Shown piece after piece: positions 1-11,783 of a stretch of 64,000 nucleotides of DNA. How positions within the stretch are numbered: position 1 is the stretch's first letter; every line of letters starts with the position of its first letter. Made by a program: the position numbers and the translations under genes. The stretch covers positions 1 to 64,000 of the forward strand of contig SWBL01000051.1 of NCBI GenBank assembly GCA_024195585.1. Direction: 5' to 3'. Source of the stretch: Aureobasidium sp. EXF-3400 (Eukaryota; Ascomycota; Dothideomycetes; Dothideales; Saccotheciaceae). The notes below the pieces were generated by a model. That model saw only the letters and a program-made list of their open reading frames with translations, ran no database searches and was not told the DNA's origin.

Positions 1-1235
<1,235 letters not shown>

Positions 1236-2702
1236 TCAATTCGCGGTCAAGGGCTTCCTACCCCAGACGACCGGCATCGGGTAGTAGGCGTGGATACCCC
1301 TGTTCTTTACATCGGCTGAGACTTTGGCGACGAACACATCAACCTCCTCTTTCTGCCAGCCAAGTCCTCTGGTCATCAATGCTAGACAAAATCCTTCGAG
1401 ACCTTCCAGAATATTGATCATGTTCCAGTTGCCCAGTTCTTTCATGTATTTGTCTTTGGGCCATGCATTTGATGGCCACATGAAATGTTGCTCCTCGATA
1501 TCCACAAATCCAGCTGCTTCCATCCATTCTCGATACTTCTCTGACACTTCTGTGCCCATTGGTCGGCCAAGTTTTCGAGCCGCTTCGCACATGAGTATAC
1601 CCCATTTCTCCAGTGATGTGCCGTCCAGTGTGTTGTCGACGCTTCTGCAAGGCAATCCGTAATCTTGGAATTCAAGATAGCCGCCAGGTTCCAGGTTGCT
1701 ACACATCATGGTCAATTTGCATCCAAGAAATGACAGTCTCGCAAGTGTACTTACTCGAATGCTTGCTGTATGAGTTTCTCTGGATCTGCGAAACATCCGG
1801 CCATGATTCTGCAATGAACGTAGTCGAACCGATGGTCGTACACCCAGAGCTCTTCCGCATCGTCGATGATATATTTCAAGTTCGGTGGAACGCTTGAAAA
1901 CTATCAGCGAGTGTTTGACCTGACGGCCTGTGTTGAGCACTTACAATGTGGGCTGTGATGGACTGAGGTCGATGCCGATGACCTCGCATTCAGGGTACTG
2001 ATCCGCTGCTTGAGTCAGGAAGATTCTGTCACGAGCATGCATCATTGTGCTTACCGAAGTCCATGGCCCAGATTCCAGTTCCAGTTCCGATATCAAGAGC
2101 ATGTCTGGGTTTCTCCAGGGGTGCCAGATGCAGTCGTCTGTATGTCAAGTTACACATATGATGTTGCAGGTCTATGCCCAATGTTCAGCTTTTGCTCTGT
2201 CGAAGAGACTTATCGGATTCCTTACCTAGTCGGTCTTGCTCGCGCTGCCCAGCGGACATGGTGTCAATAGACGGTATAGAGCAGATGAGGATGAATCATA
2301 CCTCGTCGTTCGGGAAGACATATTGTCCATCCTTGTAAGCTATCTAAGGTCAGTATCGGGCGACTCGAATGACTTTCAGAGCGTTGCAATTTACAGTGAT
2401 ATGTGCGACCATGTTCCTGGCGATAATTGTATATTGATTCGCTCAGTGATGTGGTTGTGCTTTGGCTGTCCGTACTATCAGCTCTTCGGACTTGCAGCAA
2501 ACAATCAATCAGGAGAGATAGCCAACTCACGTATCATCACCGAGTGCGGAATCGTTGTCGCTCAACGACTATGATGACCGAAGCTGTCAATATTTGTCTC
2601 CATACACTGGTGTTCGTCGGTGTCACTTACATCGGCCTCGAGAGTCTGTTCTCTGGCGTGGTTGAGACTGATGCTCTCGCCTTCCGCAGGCTCGTCAGCC
2701 AT
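1236..2702 (-). CDS. TAM-type SAM-dependent methyltransferase (LaeA-like superfamily)
   Basis: Predicted class I methyltransferase of the large fungal TAM/LaeA-like group, which uses S-adenosylmethionine; the substrate is unknown. Start ATG at 2702 (MADEPAEGES). About nine short exons can be followed: 2631-2702, about 2532-2570, about 2391-2483, 2302-2339, then small exons to a last exon of about 1236-1713. Joined pieces show the family hallmarks: DNDSALGDD, SIYNYRQEHGRTYHSYKDG, FPNDE, then motif I DIGTGTGIWAMDF near 2090, VIGIDLSPSQP (acidic loop), NLKYIIDDAEELW, and LEPGGYLEFQDYGLP. The length of roughly 330-340 aa fits the family. It lies about 1.3 kb from the P450 gene on the other strand. 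Similarity to LaeA is at the superfamily level only, so a global-regulator role is not implied. Confidence 0.85.
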
Positions 2703-3971
2703 AGTTAAGGATAGCACTGCACCAAGCCCACGTGCGTGCTGGATTCGAAGCCCTTGCAGAACGAGCGCTACTATTTTGGTCTCTTCAAAGCTCACGATGA
2801 TCGATGAAGTCGTGCAACCACGTCGGATGTCTGGTTCAGGGTGCACTTTAAGCCGTTGACGAGTGAAGCGGAGATAACATTCGAAGAAAAGAAGAATGTA
2901 TACAAGGGATCAAAACAACCGCCGACGCTATCACGATTGTTTGATGTTTGACAAAAATGCTCGCGATGCGGCAACCCAGTCTTGCCTGACTCGTCGGAAT
3001 CCGTGGGCTGCGGGAGTGCGAGCGTGCCTTTTGAGACATTCGTTTCGCGCCTTCGAGCCGTGCCGAGTCCTGTCGCGCTTGGACTTCCTTCAGCCCACCA
3101 GGCCCACCACCTTAAGTTCTGACGGAATCGTCGTCTTGATTGCTGTGGAGCTTGCAAATGAATGGCCTTCACAAATGCTGGCTTGTGTCCACCCTTTGCT
3201 GATCCCTCTCTCGCATGGCTGGCATTGCTGCACGTAGCCGATAGCTGACCTCCGGCAGGATACGGGAATCGTGCTGCTTGTGCAAGCGAGAGTCGAAAGG
3301 TCAAAAGTGCCACATTCCTCAGCTCGCAACGACAGCCCGTCTGGCCCTGCGTCCACGAGACATAGAGGGGGTGCATCCACAGCCAAACTGGACACTCAGA
3401 CCATTGACAGGGACGATCGCCCACTTACCATGCTAGAGCGTGCATTGGTGCATGTACTGGCGACGCCACCGTCGGCTCGTCGCAGACCTCGCTTCGCGTG
3501 TCATCAGCAGGTTCTCTGATAAACGACAAGCCACCAGAGGCCATTTAAAACCCTGAAAGCTCAATATCGCGGCTGGTCAAAGGATTCGTCCCGAGGTGGT
3601 ATGCTTTGCCGGTCCTATATGATCAAGCCTAGGCTGTTAAGTTAGTATGTATATTTCGTGTTCCCTTTTTGCGCCAACATGCTTCAATCCTCTTGACCCG
3701 ACTCTTTGATTTTTTACTTCCATCGCATCCCTGCTCCTGATCAAGGGAGACGCCGCCAGCACGATCGACGCAGCGTAAGGCCTGATTCCTGCAAGTTGGA
3801 AGGAAGCGTCATTGCTTTGACCTCTTACTGGCCGAAGGAAATCCCAGGACAGCGGATCCTTTGACTTGGTGTGCACCAACAGATCCTCGGGCTACTGCAG
3901 TGGGCTCAAAGAGCATACCAGTACTCCTTTGTGAGACGGATATTCGTACTGCACACTGGTATTTGCCGGCC
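2703..3971. other. Divergent intergenic region between methyltransferase and P450
   Basis: About 1.27 kb between two divergently transcribed genes. The longest frame (minus, 2792-3424) has random-looking Arg/Ser/Ala-rich composition and no recognisable family, so I treat it as non-coding. It presumably holds both promoters. Confidence 0.5.
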
Positions 3972-5750
3972 ATGTTACCTATCGTCTTGATCGTAGGCCT
4001 AAGTTTTTTGTTCCTTTATGCAGTTCGTACCCTGCAACAGTATTGGGCATTGAGTGAATTCAAGGGACCATGGTCAGCAGGATTCTCGAGATTATGGCTT
4101 CTGAGGGCCAATGGCTCTGGAAAGATGAACATCGCATTCACAAAAGTAAATGATAAATATGGTTAGTACCTAGAATTCGTCGTCGCATTCAGTCCAGAGA
4201 AAGAAGTAGCAAGATTGTTGTTGTCGGAGCACATGTCGTCCTGCCCAACCAATTGCAAGAGCGCTTAGCATGCTTTGTGCCTCGCAAATTGTACCATCAT
4301 GCTGATCGTAGGACAGGACCAACTGCTCGGGTGTCGCCCAACATGCTCATCACCACTGACCCGGAACTATATAAACGTATGCACGCCGTGCGTAGTCCTT
4401 TTGTCCGGAGTGAATGGTACACAGCCTTGCGACTGCATCCGACGAGGGACAACATCACATCCGTGATTGACGAGGGAGTCCATGCAGACCTTCGCAACCG
4501 CATGTCAACTGGATACTCTGGCAAGGAGAACCTCCACATGGAAGATGATGTTGACTATCGTTTATTACAACTCTTCGACCTCATCGACTCGAAATATGTT
4601 TCATCCGAAAAGGATTACCGTCCAGTGGACATTTCTCGCCTTTACTCCTACTTTACTCTAGACGTCATCTCAAGCATCGCCTTTGGTCAAGAGTTTGGCT
4701 TTCTCGAAAAAGACGACGACCCTTTCGGCTACATTGATAACCTCCAAGAGTTTCTCCCTGCCATCATTCTCTTTGGCGCGTACCCCGAACTGCAAAAGAT
4801 TCTGCGCTTGCCTCTGCTCAAACATGTCATGCCCAAGTCAACAGACAAGCGTGGTCTCGGTCGCGTAATGGGTTTTGCCAAAGAGCGCGTAGACGAACGA
4901 TTTGGCGAAAAGCCAGTTGTGCGCCATGACATGCTAGGCTCATTCATCAAACGCGGCCTCACCCAAGAACAACTTGAATCCGAGACCCTGACACAGATTA
5001 CTGCTGGCAGCGATAGTACGGCCTCAGCTATACGCATGACATTGCAATTCATCTCCACTACGCCACACGTCCATTCGCGTCTTGTCGAGGAGTTCAAGAG
5101 CGCTTTGGCTGCGGGAAAAGTGTCCAGACCTGTTATTCGCGATGCTGAAGCTCGTGCCTTGCCGTATTTGCAGGCTTGTATCAAGGAAGGCTTGCGTATG
5201 TATCCGCCAGTCACGGGTCTGCTCGCCAAAGCCGTGCCTCCGGAAGGCGCAACCATCGATGGCAAGTTTGTCAAAGGCGGCACTCAGATTGCTTGGAACT
5301 CGTGGGGCATGCAACGCGACAAAGACATCTACGGCGTAGACCCAGAGATCTTCAGACCAGAGCGATGGCTATTACGCGATGCTTCCGAAGCTGAGAGGAA
5401 GCGTGTAGACAAAATGACAGAGACTGTAGGTTTAGTGTTTGGATATGGACGTTTTGGGTGTCTTGGTAGAGGCGTTGCGACCATGGAGCTGAACAAGGGT
5501 GTCATTGAAGTAAGTGTTCTTGCTCTCCTCTTTTGTGCATCGCTAACCATCACAACAGACTTTTGTTCGTTACGAACTTCAATCCGCCAGTCTCTCGAAA
5601 CCATTTGTCGAGCGTTGTGTAGGCTTTTTCCTGCACACTGATATGATATTCCGCATTACCCGCCGCCCAGAGGCAGGTTCAGCTGAAGCAAACGGAGTTT
5701 ATGCTAGCTATGGCGATGTAGCTGCACTGCCTGGTGCTCCCGAGTCTTGA
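3972..5750 (+). CDS. Cytochrome P450 monooxygenase (pisatin demethylase-like)
   Basis: Membrane-anchored haem monooxygenase. Three exons: 3972-4161, 4317-5509 and 5559-5750, about 524 aa. Joining the first two gives DKYGPTARVSPN, a typical P450 N-terminal core; the second splice gives GVIETFVRYEL. Start ATG at 3972 opens with a hydrophobic anchor (MLPIVLIVGLSFLFLYAV). The I-helix has AGSDSTASA, the K-helix ExxR is EGLR in CIKEGLRMYPP, the FRPERW region is present, and the haem loop is FGYGRFGCLGR with the Cys ligand. The overall pattern resembles the fungal pisatin demethylase/benzoate-hydroxylase-like P450s, but the substrate cannot be read from sequence. All catalytic motifs are intact. The neighbouring methyltransferase on the opposite strand suggests a possible tailoring pair, though no backbone synthase is nearby. 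Confidence 0.93.
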
Positions 5751-6498
5751 GTGAAGGAAGTCAAATCTGTACATACTTGATTTCACTGGTTTATGTTCTG
5801 TAGATACTGTTTCGTTCGTTTCGATTGCTCGGTTAGATCTCCTCGCTTAGATACTGGTAATGCCATTAACTTATGTCACGTTCTCAAGCATCGTTGATTG
5901 AACCGGAGGACGCATGGAACCATACAAGGCGAAGAGATACAGCTGCCCATCTAAGTTTCTGTTCTCCTGATCCTGCTTGATAGGTAGACCAATTCCCGCC
6001 AGGTCTAGACAGGATGAAACGAGAATTGTAACATCGTGCGTCAAAAGTCAGCACTCTAGTCCAAGCCAAGGCAGTTTAAGAGAACGCACAAACTTATAAC
6101 TACTCTTTTGCTATCACCATACAGGTACAAGTGTGATAGTGAGAGTGGATGGTAATCAAATATCAAGACAGGGTCGTGATGACAACATCCAAAAACTCGC
6201 CGCTCATCCTTCTTTGACTCACCTCTCTCTACGCTCTTGATTTTTTTCTCTGGCAAGTGTTAAGCCATTCCGAGATATAAATGATATGTGTTGTTCTCGG
6301 CTGGCCAAGACTGCCTATAGGAACGAAGATGATCATCGAATCTGGAGCGAAGACAATGAGAATCTGTGGAAATACTGTGTTCTATCTACTATATCTAACA
6401 ACCATGAAAGCGAAACCAGCGCTTTGTATGAGATCCGGCTCATATATTCTTGAGAAACGACCAGGTTTCTTGAATCAAGATTCGTGGCTCTCCATTCC
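5751..6498. other. Convergent intergenic region
   Basis: Lies between the 3' ends of the P450 and the GPI-protein gene. It should contain the two 3' UTRs. I see no coding or RNA feature in it. Confidence 0.5.
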
Positions 6499-7563
6499 TC
6501 ACAACAATGCTGCCAGGGCAAGCAGGGCAGCCGCGAAGGAAATGCCAGTTTTGCCAGCGGCTCCTGTGTATGGCACAACAGTTTGGTTCCATACCGGGCG
6601 GTAAGAAGAAGATGAAGCCATAGGAGCAGGTGCAGCAGAGCCCACCACAGTCAGAGTAGTGGCATTGCTCCACGTCTCGTTGCTCCAGGAGTACGGAGCA
6701 GCAGCGACGGCGGTCATAACAGGCGCATACTCAGTTGTTGTGGAGGTACTGGAAACGTCGAATGCAAAGATAGGCGAGTTCAGAGAGACAACTGCAGTAG
6801 CAGTGATTGTGCTGCGGCTCGTGGTTGTCAAAGTAATGGTCGATGGAGTGGCCAACACAGCTTCTGAGCCTGCAGAATCGGTAACCGTTGCGCCCGCTGG
6901 ACAAACTGTCGTATAGCTGTATACCATGTCTGTGATATACTGTGTAGAGGTGGGTAGGACGACTGCTGGGAAGTATGGCAGGTAGGGTGCTGATGACGAG
7001 GTTGAAATGGTCGCAGTCGCAAGTGCGAGATCTCCATTCAGGGTTGCATTGTAGGCAGGAGATGTCGAGTTTCCATATGCAGCCTGAGGGACCCCTGAAA
7101 TGTAGACAGTCGTAGTGTGCGTATTTGTTGATGTAGAGGTACTCGTGACTGTGGTGAAGTTGGCAACGTATGGCCATTTGGTTGCCTCAGTGGTCGCTGT
7201 GGCAGCGCTAGAGATACTGGCGGAGATTGTCTGATAGTTCGGGACTGGGTAGGGCGTTGTGTTGTTGCCATCTGGGTAGATAATGCCGTTCTTGGAGCAT
7301 TGTGCATTGCCAGATCGGGGTGATGCCTGCCAGCAGGGCGAGTAGGACGAACCCAGAGGAGCCTTATCCGCAAGACGATCATCGCAGCTGCTGGCATAGC
7401 CGATACCATTGCTGCAGCGAATGATCATGTTGCTTTCGAGCGAGGATGATACACAGTATGCACCCGATGGAAGAGCGCAAGTGTAGGTGCCGTTACCATT
7501 CTTGATGACCTGAGCAGTACTCAAGGCTGCAGTGGCTAGAAGCAGGCTGCTTGTTGCCTTCAT
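6499..7563 (-). CDS. Secreted GPI-anchored Ser/Thr-rich cell-surface protein
   Basis: Single exon, 354 aa. It has an N-terminal signal peptide (MKATSSLLLATAALSTAQ), then a compact Cys-rich domain at about residues 25-100 with six to eight cysteines (CALPSGAYC, IIRCSNG, SSCDD, SPCWQ, AQCSKNG). A long Ser/Thr/Ala-rich stretch with many TTT/STST runs follows, suited to heavy O-glycosylation. The C-terminus is a hydrophobic tail (ISFAAALLALAALL) preceded by small residues, as in GPI-attachment signals. Fungal proteins of this plan sit in the cell wall or plasma membrane. I do not recognise a named family for the Cys-rich head, and no enzymatic motif is visible. Confidence 0.85.
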   Translation of the reverse strand: MKATSSLLLATAALSTAQVIKNGNGTYTCALPSGAYCVSSSLESNMIIRCSNGIGYASSCDDRLADKAPLGSSYSPCWQASPRSGNAQCSKNGIIYPDGNNTTPYPVPNYQTISASISSAATATTEATKWPYVANFTTVTSTSTSTNTHTTTVYISGVPQAAYGNSTSPAYNATLNGDLALATATISTSSSAPYLPYFPAVVLPTSTQYITDMVYSYTTVCPAGATVTDSAGSEAVLATPSTITLTTTSRSTITATAVVSLNSPIFAFDVSSTSTTTEYAPVMTAVAAAPYSWSNETWSNATTLTVVGSAAPAPMASSSSYRPVWNQTVVPYTGAAGKTGISFAAALLALAALL

Positions 7564-8221
7564 ACTGGATTGTCAAAGGCAAATGAAAAATCGAAAGATT
7601 ATCGAAGCGATTAAAGGTTGAGACCAGAAGACCAGCTTTGACGAAGTTGTCGATATGATATTGGAACGGAATGTGTAGTAAGATATTGCTGATTTCGGTA
7701 TGGTGGTGGATAAGAGAAGAAACGTACTTGCATCCTGCGATCTTGATCTTATATAGCAATTCTTACCTGCCAACTCAACTTGCAATATTTTCTACCGTCT
7801 GTGACCGTTTTGAAGGCTGCGGCCGCTGTTCATGCAGGCTGGCATGTCAACGCTGCCGTTGAGTTGCACAACGGGTTGCTGTGAGAGATCACACGACAGC
7901 CGAAATCAAGAGCAATCATGATCATGAGTGGAAAGATGGAATGCTGGATTCGTGATGCGATGGAAATTCAAGGGTCAGCATGTGTCAGACGAGGAGAGAG
8001 GAAGGAAGCAGCGAAAATGTTCCCAAGACGCCTTCCAGCCATCCATGACGCCAAGCTCAAAAGCTTCTTGATGCCGATGGCGAGGTCGTTGGAGGGGCTG
8101 GCATATCTAAACGGCTGCCCGCTCACTCTCGACCCTCATACTCTTTTGGCTCTCAAGACTGTTCACGGTATAGCACGAGTCAACGTCATTCGAGAACTAG
8201 CCTTGCAAAATCGTCGTCATC
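7564..8221. other. Divergent intergenic region
   Basis: Shared upstream region of the GPI-anchored protein gene and the FrnE-like gene. A TATATAG stretch on the + strand at about 7750 may serve the minus gene (CTATATAA on the minus strand). A 104-aa open frame at 7918-8232 lacks family-like sequence and overlaps the next gene's start, so I do not call it. Confidence 0.4.
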
Positions 8222-8949
8222 ATGGGTTATGAATCTCAGATTTCCTTCACACTAGATACCATTTGTCCATGGTTTGCTCAGTCTTCCCATTTGTTACTGG
8301 ACACAAACTTATCGATGGCAGGACCTATCTCGCCAGGAGGCGACTCGCGAAGGCGCTCAAGCAAGTTCAATCTACCGAGTCAGGAGTGACTTTCACCATC
8401 AAGTACCTTCCCTACCAGCTATACCCAAATGCGCCACAAGAGGGCGAAGACAAGTACGCATGGTATCGCGACGCCAGGTTCAACGGAGATGAAGAGCACA
8501 TGCGCAAGTATGTGGTACTCATGACAGCTTATGGGAAAGCTGAAGGCATTGCGTACAAGTTTGGCGGAAGAGTAGGCAACACGCTTCAGGCGCACAGGGT
8601 TATTCAGCTCGTGCAAGAGAACAAGGGATCTGACGCAGCCGAGAAGGTTATCGACAGTCTATACCGACAGTACTTCGAGGAGGAGCAACATCCGAGCTCC
8701 AAGGAGACGCTGCTGAAAGCCCTGGAAGAAGCAGGACTCGGCGAGACAGAGGCAAAGAAGATGGTCGAGGATGAAGACGAAGGGCTGATGAATGTCAAGA
8801 TGTTGATCCGAGAGCAGGCAGGCAACGGAGTTGATGCGGTGCCGTATGTTGTCTTTGAAGGTAAGAGACGCGACTTTACGCTCGAGGGCTGCAAAGAAGT
8901 CGACGAGTACGTCAAGGTACTTCAGCAGGTAGCCAAGGAGAGTGGCTAG
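8222..8949 (+). CDS. DsbA/FrnE-like thioredoxin-fold oxidoreductase
   Basis: Two exons, 8222-8271 and 8322-8949 (50-nt intron with GTTTGC donor and GCAG acceptor), 225 aa. Joined N-terminus: SQISFTLDTICPWTYLAR, the FrnE/DSBA-family beta-strand plus active-site loop. In bacterial FrnE the loop is CPWC; here the second position is Thr (CPWT), so only the nucleophilic Cys remains. The helical insert includes PYQLYPNAPQEGEDK and the family end VPYVVFEGKRRDFTLEG with the cis-Pro (AVPYV). Proteins of this type are cytosolic thiol oxidoreductases or isomerase-like proteins, often of unknown substrate. The length matches the family. Loss of the resolving Cys suggests a monothiol or GST-kappa-like mechanism (inference). 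Confidence 0.88.
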
Positions 8950-8967
8950 AGGTCTTTCAATCTGCCA

Positions 8968-9783
8968 TCAACCCAGCATGCTCTTCTTTCTTCCTCTCAT
9001 GCGGACGTCTTCCAGTCTTTTGAGTACCGTCTTGGCGCCTTTGTAGCTCTCGCCGTAGGCTTGTAGCAGATGGCCAAAGTCATCTTCTACCTCGGGATGA
9101 GTAGAAGCGAAGGCTCTTTCAAGCACGTAGAGGTCGACCGCCTTGTCCTCCTCTTGTACTGTCTGTTGTGCAAGACCAAAATCGATCAGAACAATTTCTC
9201 CGCTTGTGTTGACGATTCGAATAGCTTTTCCGACTTGCTTGTCCTCGTCGTTGATGTCGCTTTCAGCGGGTCGCAGCATGAGGTTGCTGGTTGTCAAATC
9301 ACCGTGGACCAGGCCTCTTTCGTGCAGGTGGCCGAGGGCGGTGCCAATTCTTCGCAACAAATCGTGCACTTGTTGCTCTTTCTCGCTGTTGGACAGACCG
9401 CTCTCTTTGTGAAGCCAATCCAGGACTCTGCGAACGGTATTGCCATAGATCCATTCTTGAGCCAACCATCCGCGTTCCCAGTCAAGTCCCAAAACAGCAG
9501 GTACTGCAACGCCTTCACGACGACAGCGTGTCAAGACTCTGGCCTCGGCGAGAATTCGCTGACGGGTCAATCGCATGTCCAGAGTACGGTGTCTCCATGG
9601 CTTCGCTGGTCGGTACTTGAGGGCGCACGCTGTCGAAGGTGTGAGGAAGGTGGTGCGGTAAACCAGAGCTTCAGCGCCTTGGGTGAGTAGAAGCGGAGCC
9701 GGCGTAGAGTCGTCGTGGTTTGAGAAGGGAAAAGGTAATTGGTGGCGCACTTGGCCTGTCGAAGAAGCATCAGTCGATGCCAT
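8968..9783 (-). CDS. BUD32: EKC/KEOPS complex kinase/ATPase BUD32 (PRPK)
   Basis: Single exon, 271 aa, matching the size of fungal BUD32. It is the small atypical kinase/ATPase of the KEOPS (EKC) complex, which makes the universal tRNA t6A37 modification and also affects telomeres and transcription. Visible motifs: LTQGAEALVYR (P-loop substitute), ALKYRPAKPWRHRTLD with the ATP-binding Lys, LVHGDLTTSNLML (catalytic loop), VLIDFGLAQ (DFG), YVLERAFASTHP and a basic C-terminal tail ending RMRGRKKSMLG. All key residues are present. The gene tail-abuts the FrnE-like gene (only 18 nt between stop codons) and is divergent from the Zn2Cys6 factor. Confidence 0.96.
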   Translation of the reverse strand: MASTDASSTGQVRHQLPFPFSNHDDSTPAPLLLTQGAEALVYRTTFLTPSTACALKYRPAKPWRHRTLDMRLTRQRILAEARVLTRCRREGVAVPAVLGLDWERGWLAQEWIYGNTVRRVLDWLHKESGLSNSEKEQQVHDLLRRIGTALGHLHERGLVHGDLTTSNLMLRPAESDINDEDKQVGKAIRIVNTSGEIVLIDFGLAQQTVQEEDKAVDLYVLERAFASTHPEVEDDFGHLLQAYGESYKGAKTVLKRLEDVRMRGRKKSMLG

Positions 9784-10100
9784 AGCTGGATATGCTGGCT
9801 GTTGTAACAGAAAGAAATGTTCCCATCAAGAGAGCAAGAGCGTCACAGCCAAAACCGAAACCAAGCCTGGCCTTGGCGTTCGGCCCTCGTCACCTCTTTC
9901 TCATGCGCCGTATTCAGACCGTATCCGACCTCGTATCGACACCACCTTTTCGCATCACTCAACTAACCCGTTTTGCCGCTGTTTATCTTCGCAGCCGTAT
10001 TGCGCCTTTATCGATACTTGCACCTTCCATTCCGTTGATTCCGTGCTTTACAGCCTTCTTCTTCGCCTGATCACCGAGAAGTCAACATTCATCAATCATC
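9784..10100. promoter_or_regulatory. Bidirectional promoter region BUD32 / Zn2Cys6 factor
   Basis: The 317 nt between two divergent start codons must serve both genes. The side next to the + gene is pyrimidine-rich (CTTCTTCTTCG, TCATCAATCATC before ATG), as common in fungal 5' leaders. No clear TATA box was seen. Confidence 0.45.
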
Positions 10101-11583
10101 ATGGATACGAAAAAGGCTTCGATGCGACGATCTCATCGTAAGTCTCGTAATGGCTGCTCCCAGTGCAAAACTCGTCACGTCAAGGTAACCTTTGTCTGAA
10201 AAATGGCCCATTGTATCTCTTCCACAAGACTCACATACAAAGTGCAACGAAGTCAAACCGCAATGTGGAAACTGCCAGCGTCTGGATATAAACTGCAGCT
10301 TCGCTCCCCAGGCCGCCAATCCACGTCCAAGTTTTGCCTCACAGTTGTCGACTCCTCTCGGCACTCCACCAGTCATCCAGCCTTCAACTCAGCCTCTGGG
10401 TCTTCTTGACTTGGAGTTGTACCATCACTTCGTCTATCATTACAGTGCTTCCTTAGTACCAGATCCAGAACTCCGAGCCGAAATCTTTGAGAAAGTCCTA
10501 GAGCATAGTCTATCCTATGACTTCCTGATCCATAACTTCATGGCTCTCTCAGCTTTACACATGTACTCAAAGGACAGATTCAGGTCCGAGTTGTTTGACA
10601 GAGCTTGCTATCTACAAGGAGTCGCTATCCAGCTCGTCCAACCTGTCATCGCGAATCTGCGTCAGAGAGACTCTATAGCTGCCTTGATGTTTTCTAGCCA
10701 CACTTCTGCTTTTGGCTTGGCTGAGTATATGCTCAATCCTCATCATGATGATACGGATCCAATCGACAAAATTGTTGAATGCTTCCAACTGAGTCGAGGC
10801 ATCAAGCTTGTCGTTTCACCACATTGGCCCTATCTATCTCAGACCTGGCTCAATAGGCTATTCCGTAGCGGGTCAGGCAATGAGGATCGAATTCGGGCTA
10901 CCCTTGCCTCTATCTTTCCCACCTACTCAATGGTACGATCTCTTGCTTTTGGTCAAGAAGACGCAGATCGCCGCAAATGCTGTCTGGAAACTATCGAAGA
11001 CATCTTCACGTTCATTGGAGCTTCAATGCACCATCCGCAAGATTATCCGACATCTGCACATCTCATTGACCAATGGGCTGTCAAGCTACCTCCCGTCTTC
11101 AAGGACATGTTGGTCGAGCGGAAACCTATCGCCTTAATCATTCTGGCATACTGGGCTGTTCTGACGAGCATCAATCCACGGCCATGGCATCTCAGAGGCT
11201 TAGCTGAAGTCCTCATTGCACGAATTCAAGACATACTTGGAGAAGAGTGGGCGGAATTCCTTCGCTGGCCCAGAGAACAGGTCATGGGGAATGCACGGGC
11301 AGCGCAAGATGAGTTGGCTGAAGTACCGCGTTTCGACAATCGCAACATCGACAACCAGTTGGACGGTATGCATGTTTCGCATGAATCATCATTCAGCCGT
11401 CCCAGTCTCGAAACGCGAGTCTCTCAACCTTCGCCATACAATATAGTGGCTGGCCAAAGCAGCTCTCATGGCAGTACGAGTAATCATCCTAGCCCATATA
11501 TTTCTGCCAGCGAGCATCCTAGTCCGTATACTGTTGGCAGTAATGTCCACAGTCCATTCGGCCAAGACCCTCCAACAGGTTGA
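10101..11583 (+). CDS. Zn(II)2Cys6 binuclear-cluster transcription factor
   Basis: Two exons, 10101-10184 and 10243-11583 (58-nt intron inside the zinc cluster), 474 aa. The joined N-terminus carries CSQCKTRHVKCNEVKPQC then GNCQRLDINC, a perfect C-x2-C-x6-C-x6-C-x2-C-x6-C cluster preceded by a basic patch (KKASMRRSHRKSRNGC). It should bind DNA as a nuclear regulator. The middle (LDLELYHHFVYHYSASL onward) resembles the fungal-specific regulatory region of sterol/Upc2-like and related factors. The C-terminal tail holds several SPY/SPF repeats (QPSPYN, HPSPYI, HPSPYT, HSPFG). The target genes are unknown; nearby genes do not form an obvious cluster. Confidence 0.93.
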
Positions 11584-11783
11584 CGAGCTACTACGCCAAG
11601 TAGATTTGATTATATCAATTCGTTTCATACTAAGAAGCACGCAGTCTTTTGACTGAGTCTCAGCTTGGATGAGATGGAATGGTCGGTTTAGGATGCAGCA
11701 GGTATATGCAAGGCACATGCAGCACGTCAAGGATACCATTCAGAACATCTTCTCTGTGGGTATGTACGATACACTGACTCAAC

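Noticed and set aside
2792..3424. 210-codon minus-strand frame between methyltransferase and P450
   Set aside because: No family-like segment and random composition; overlaps other equally long frames.
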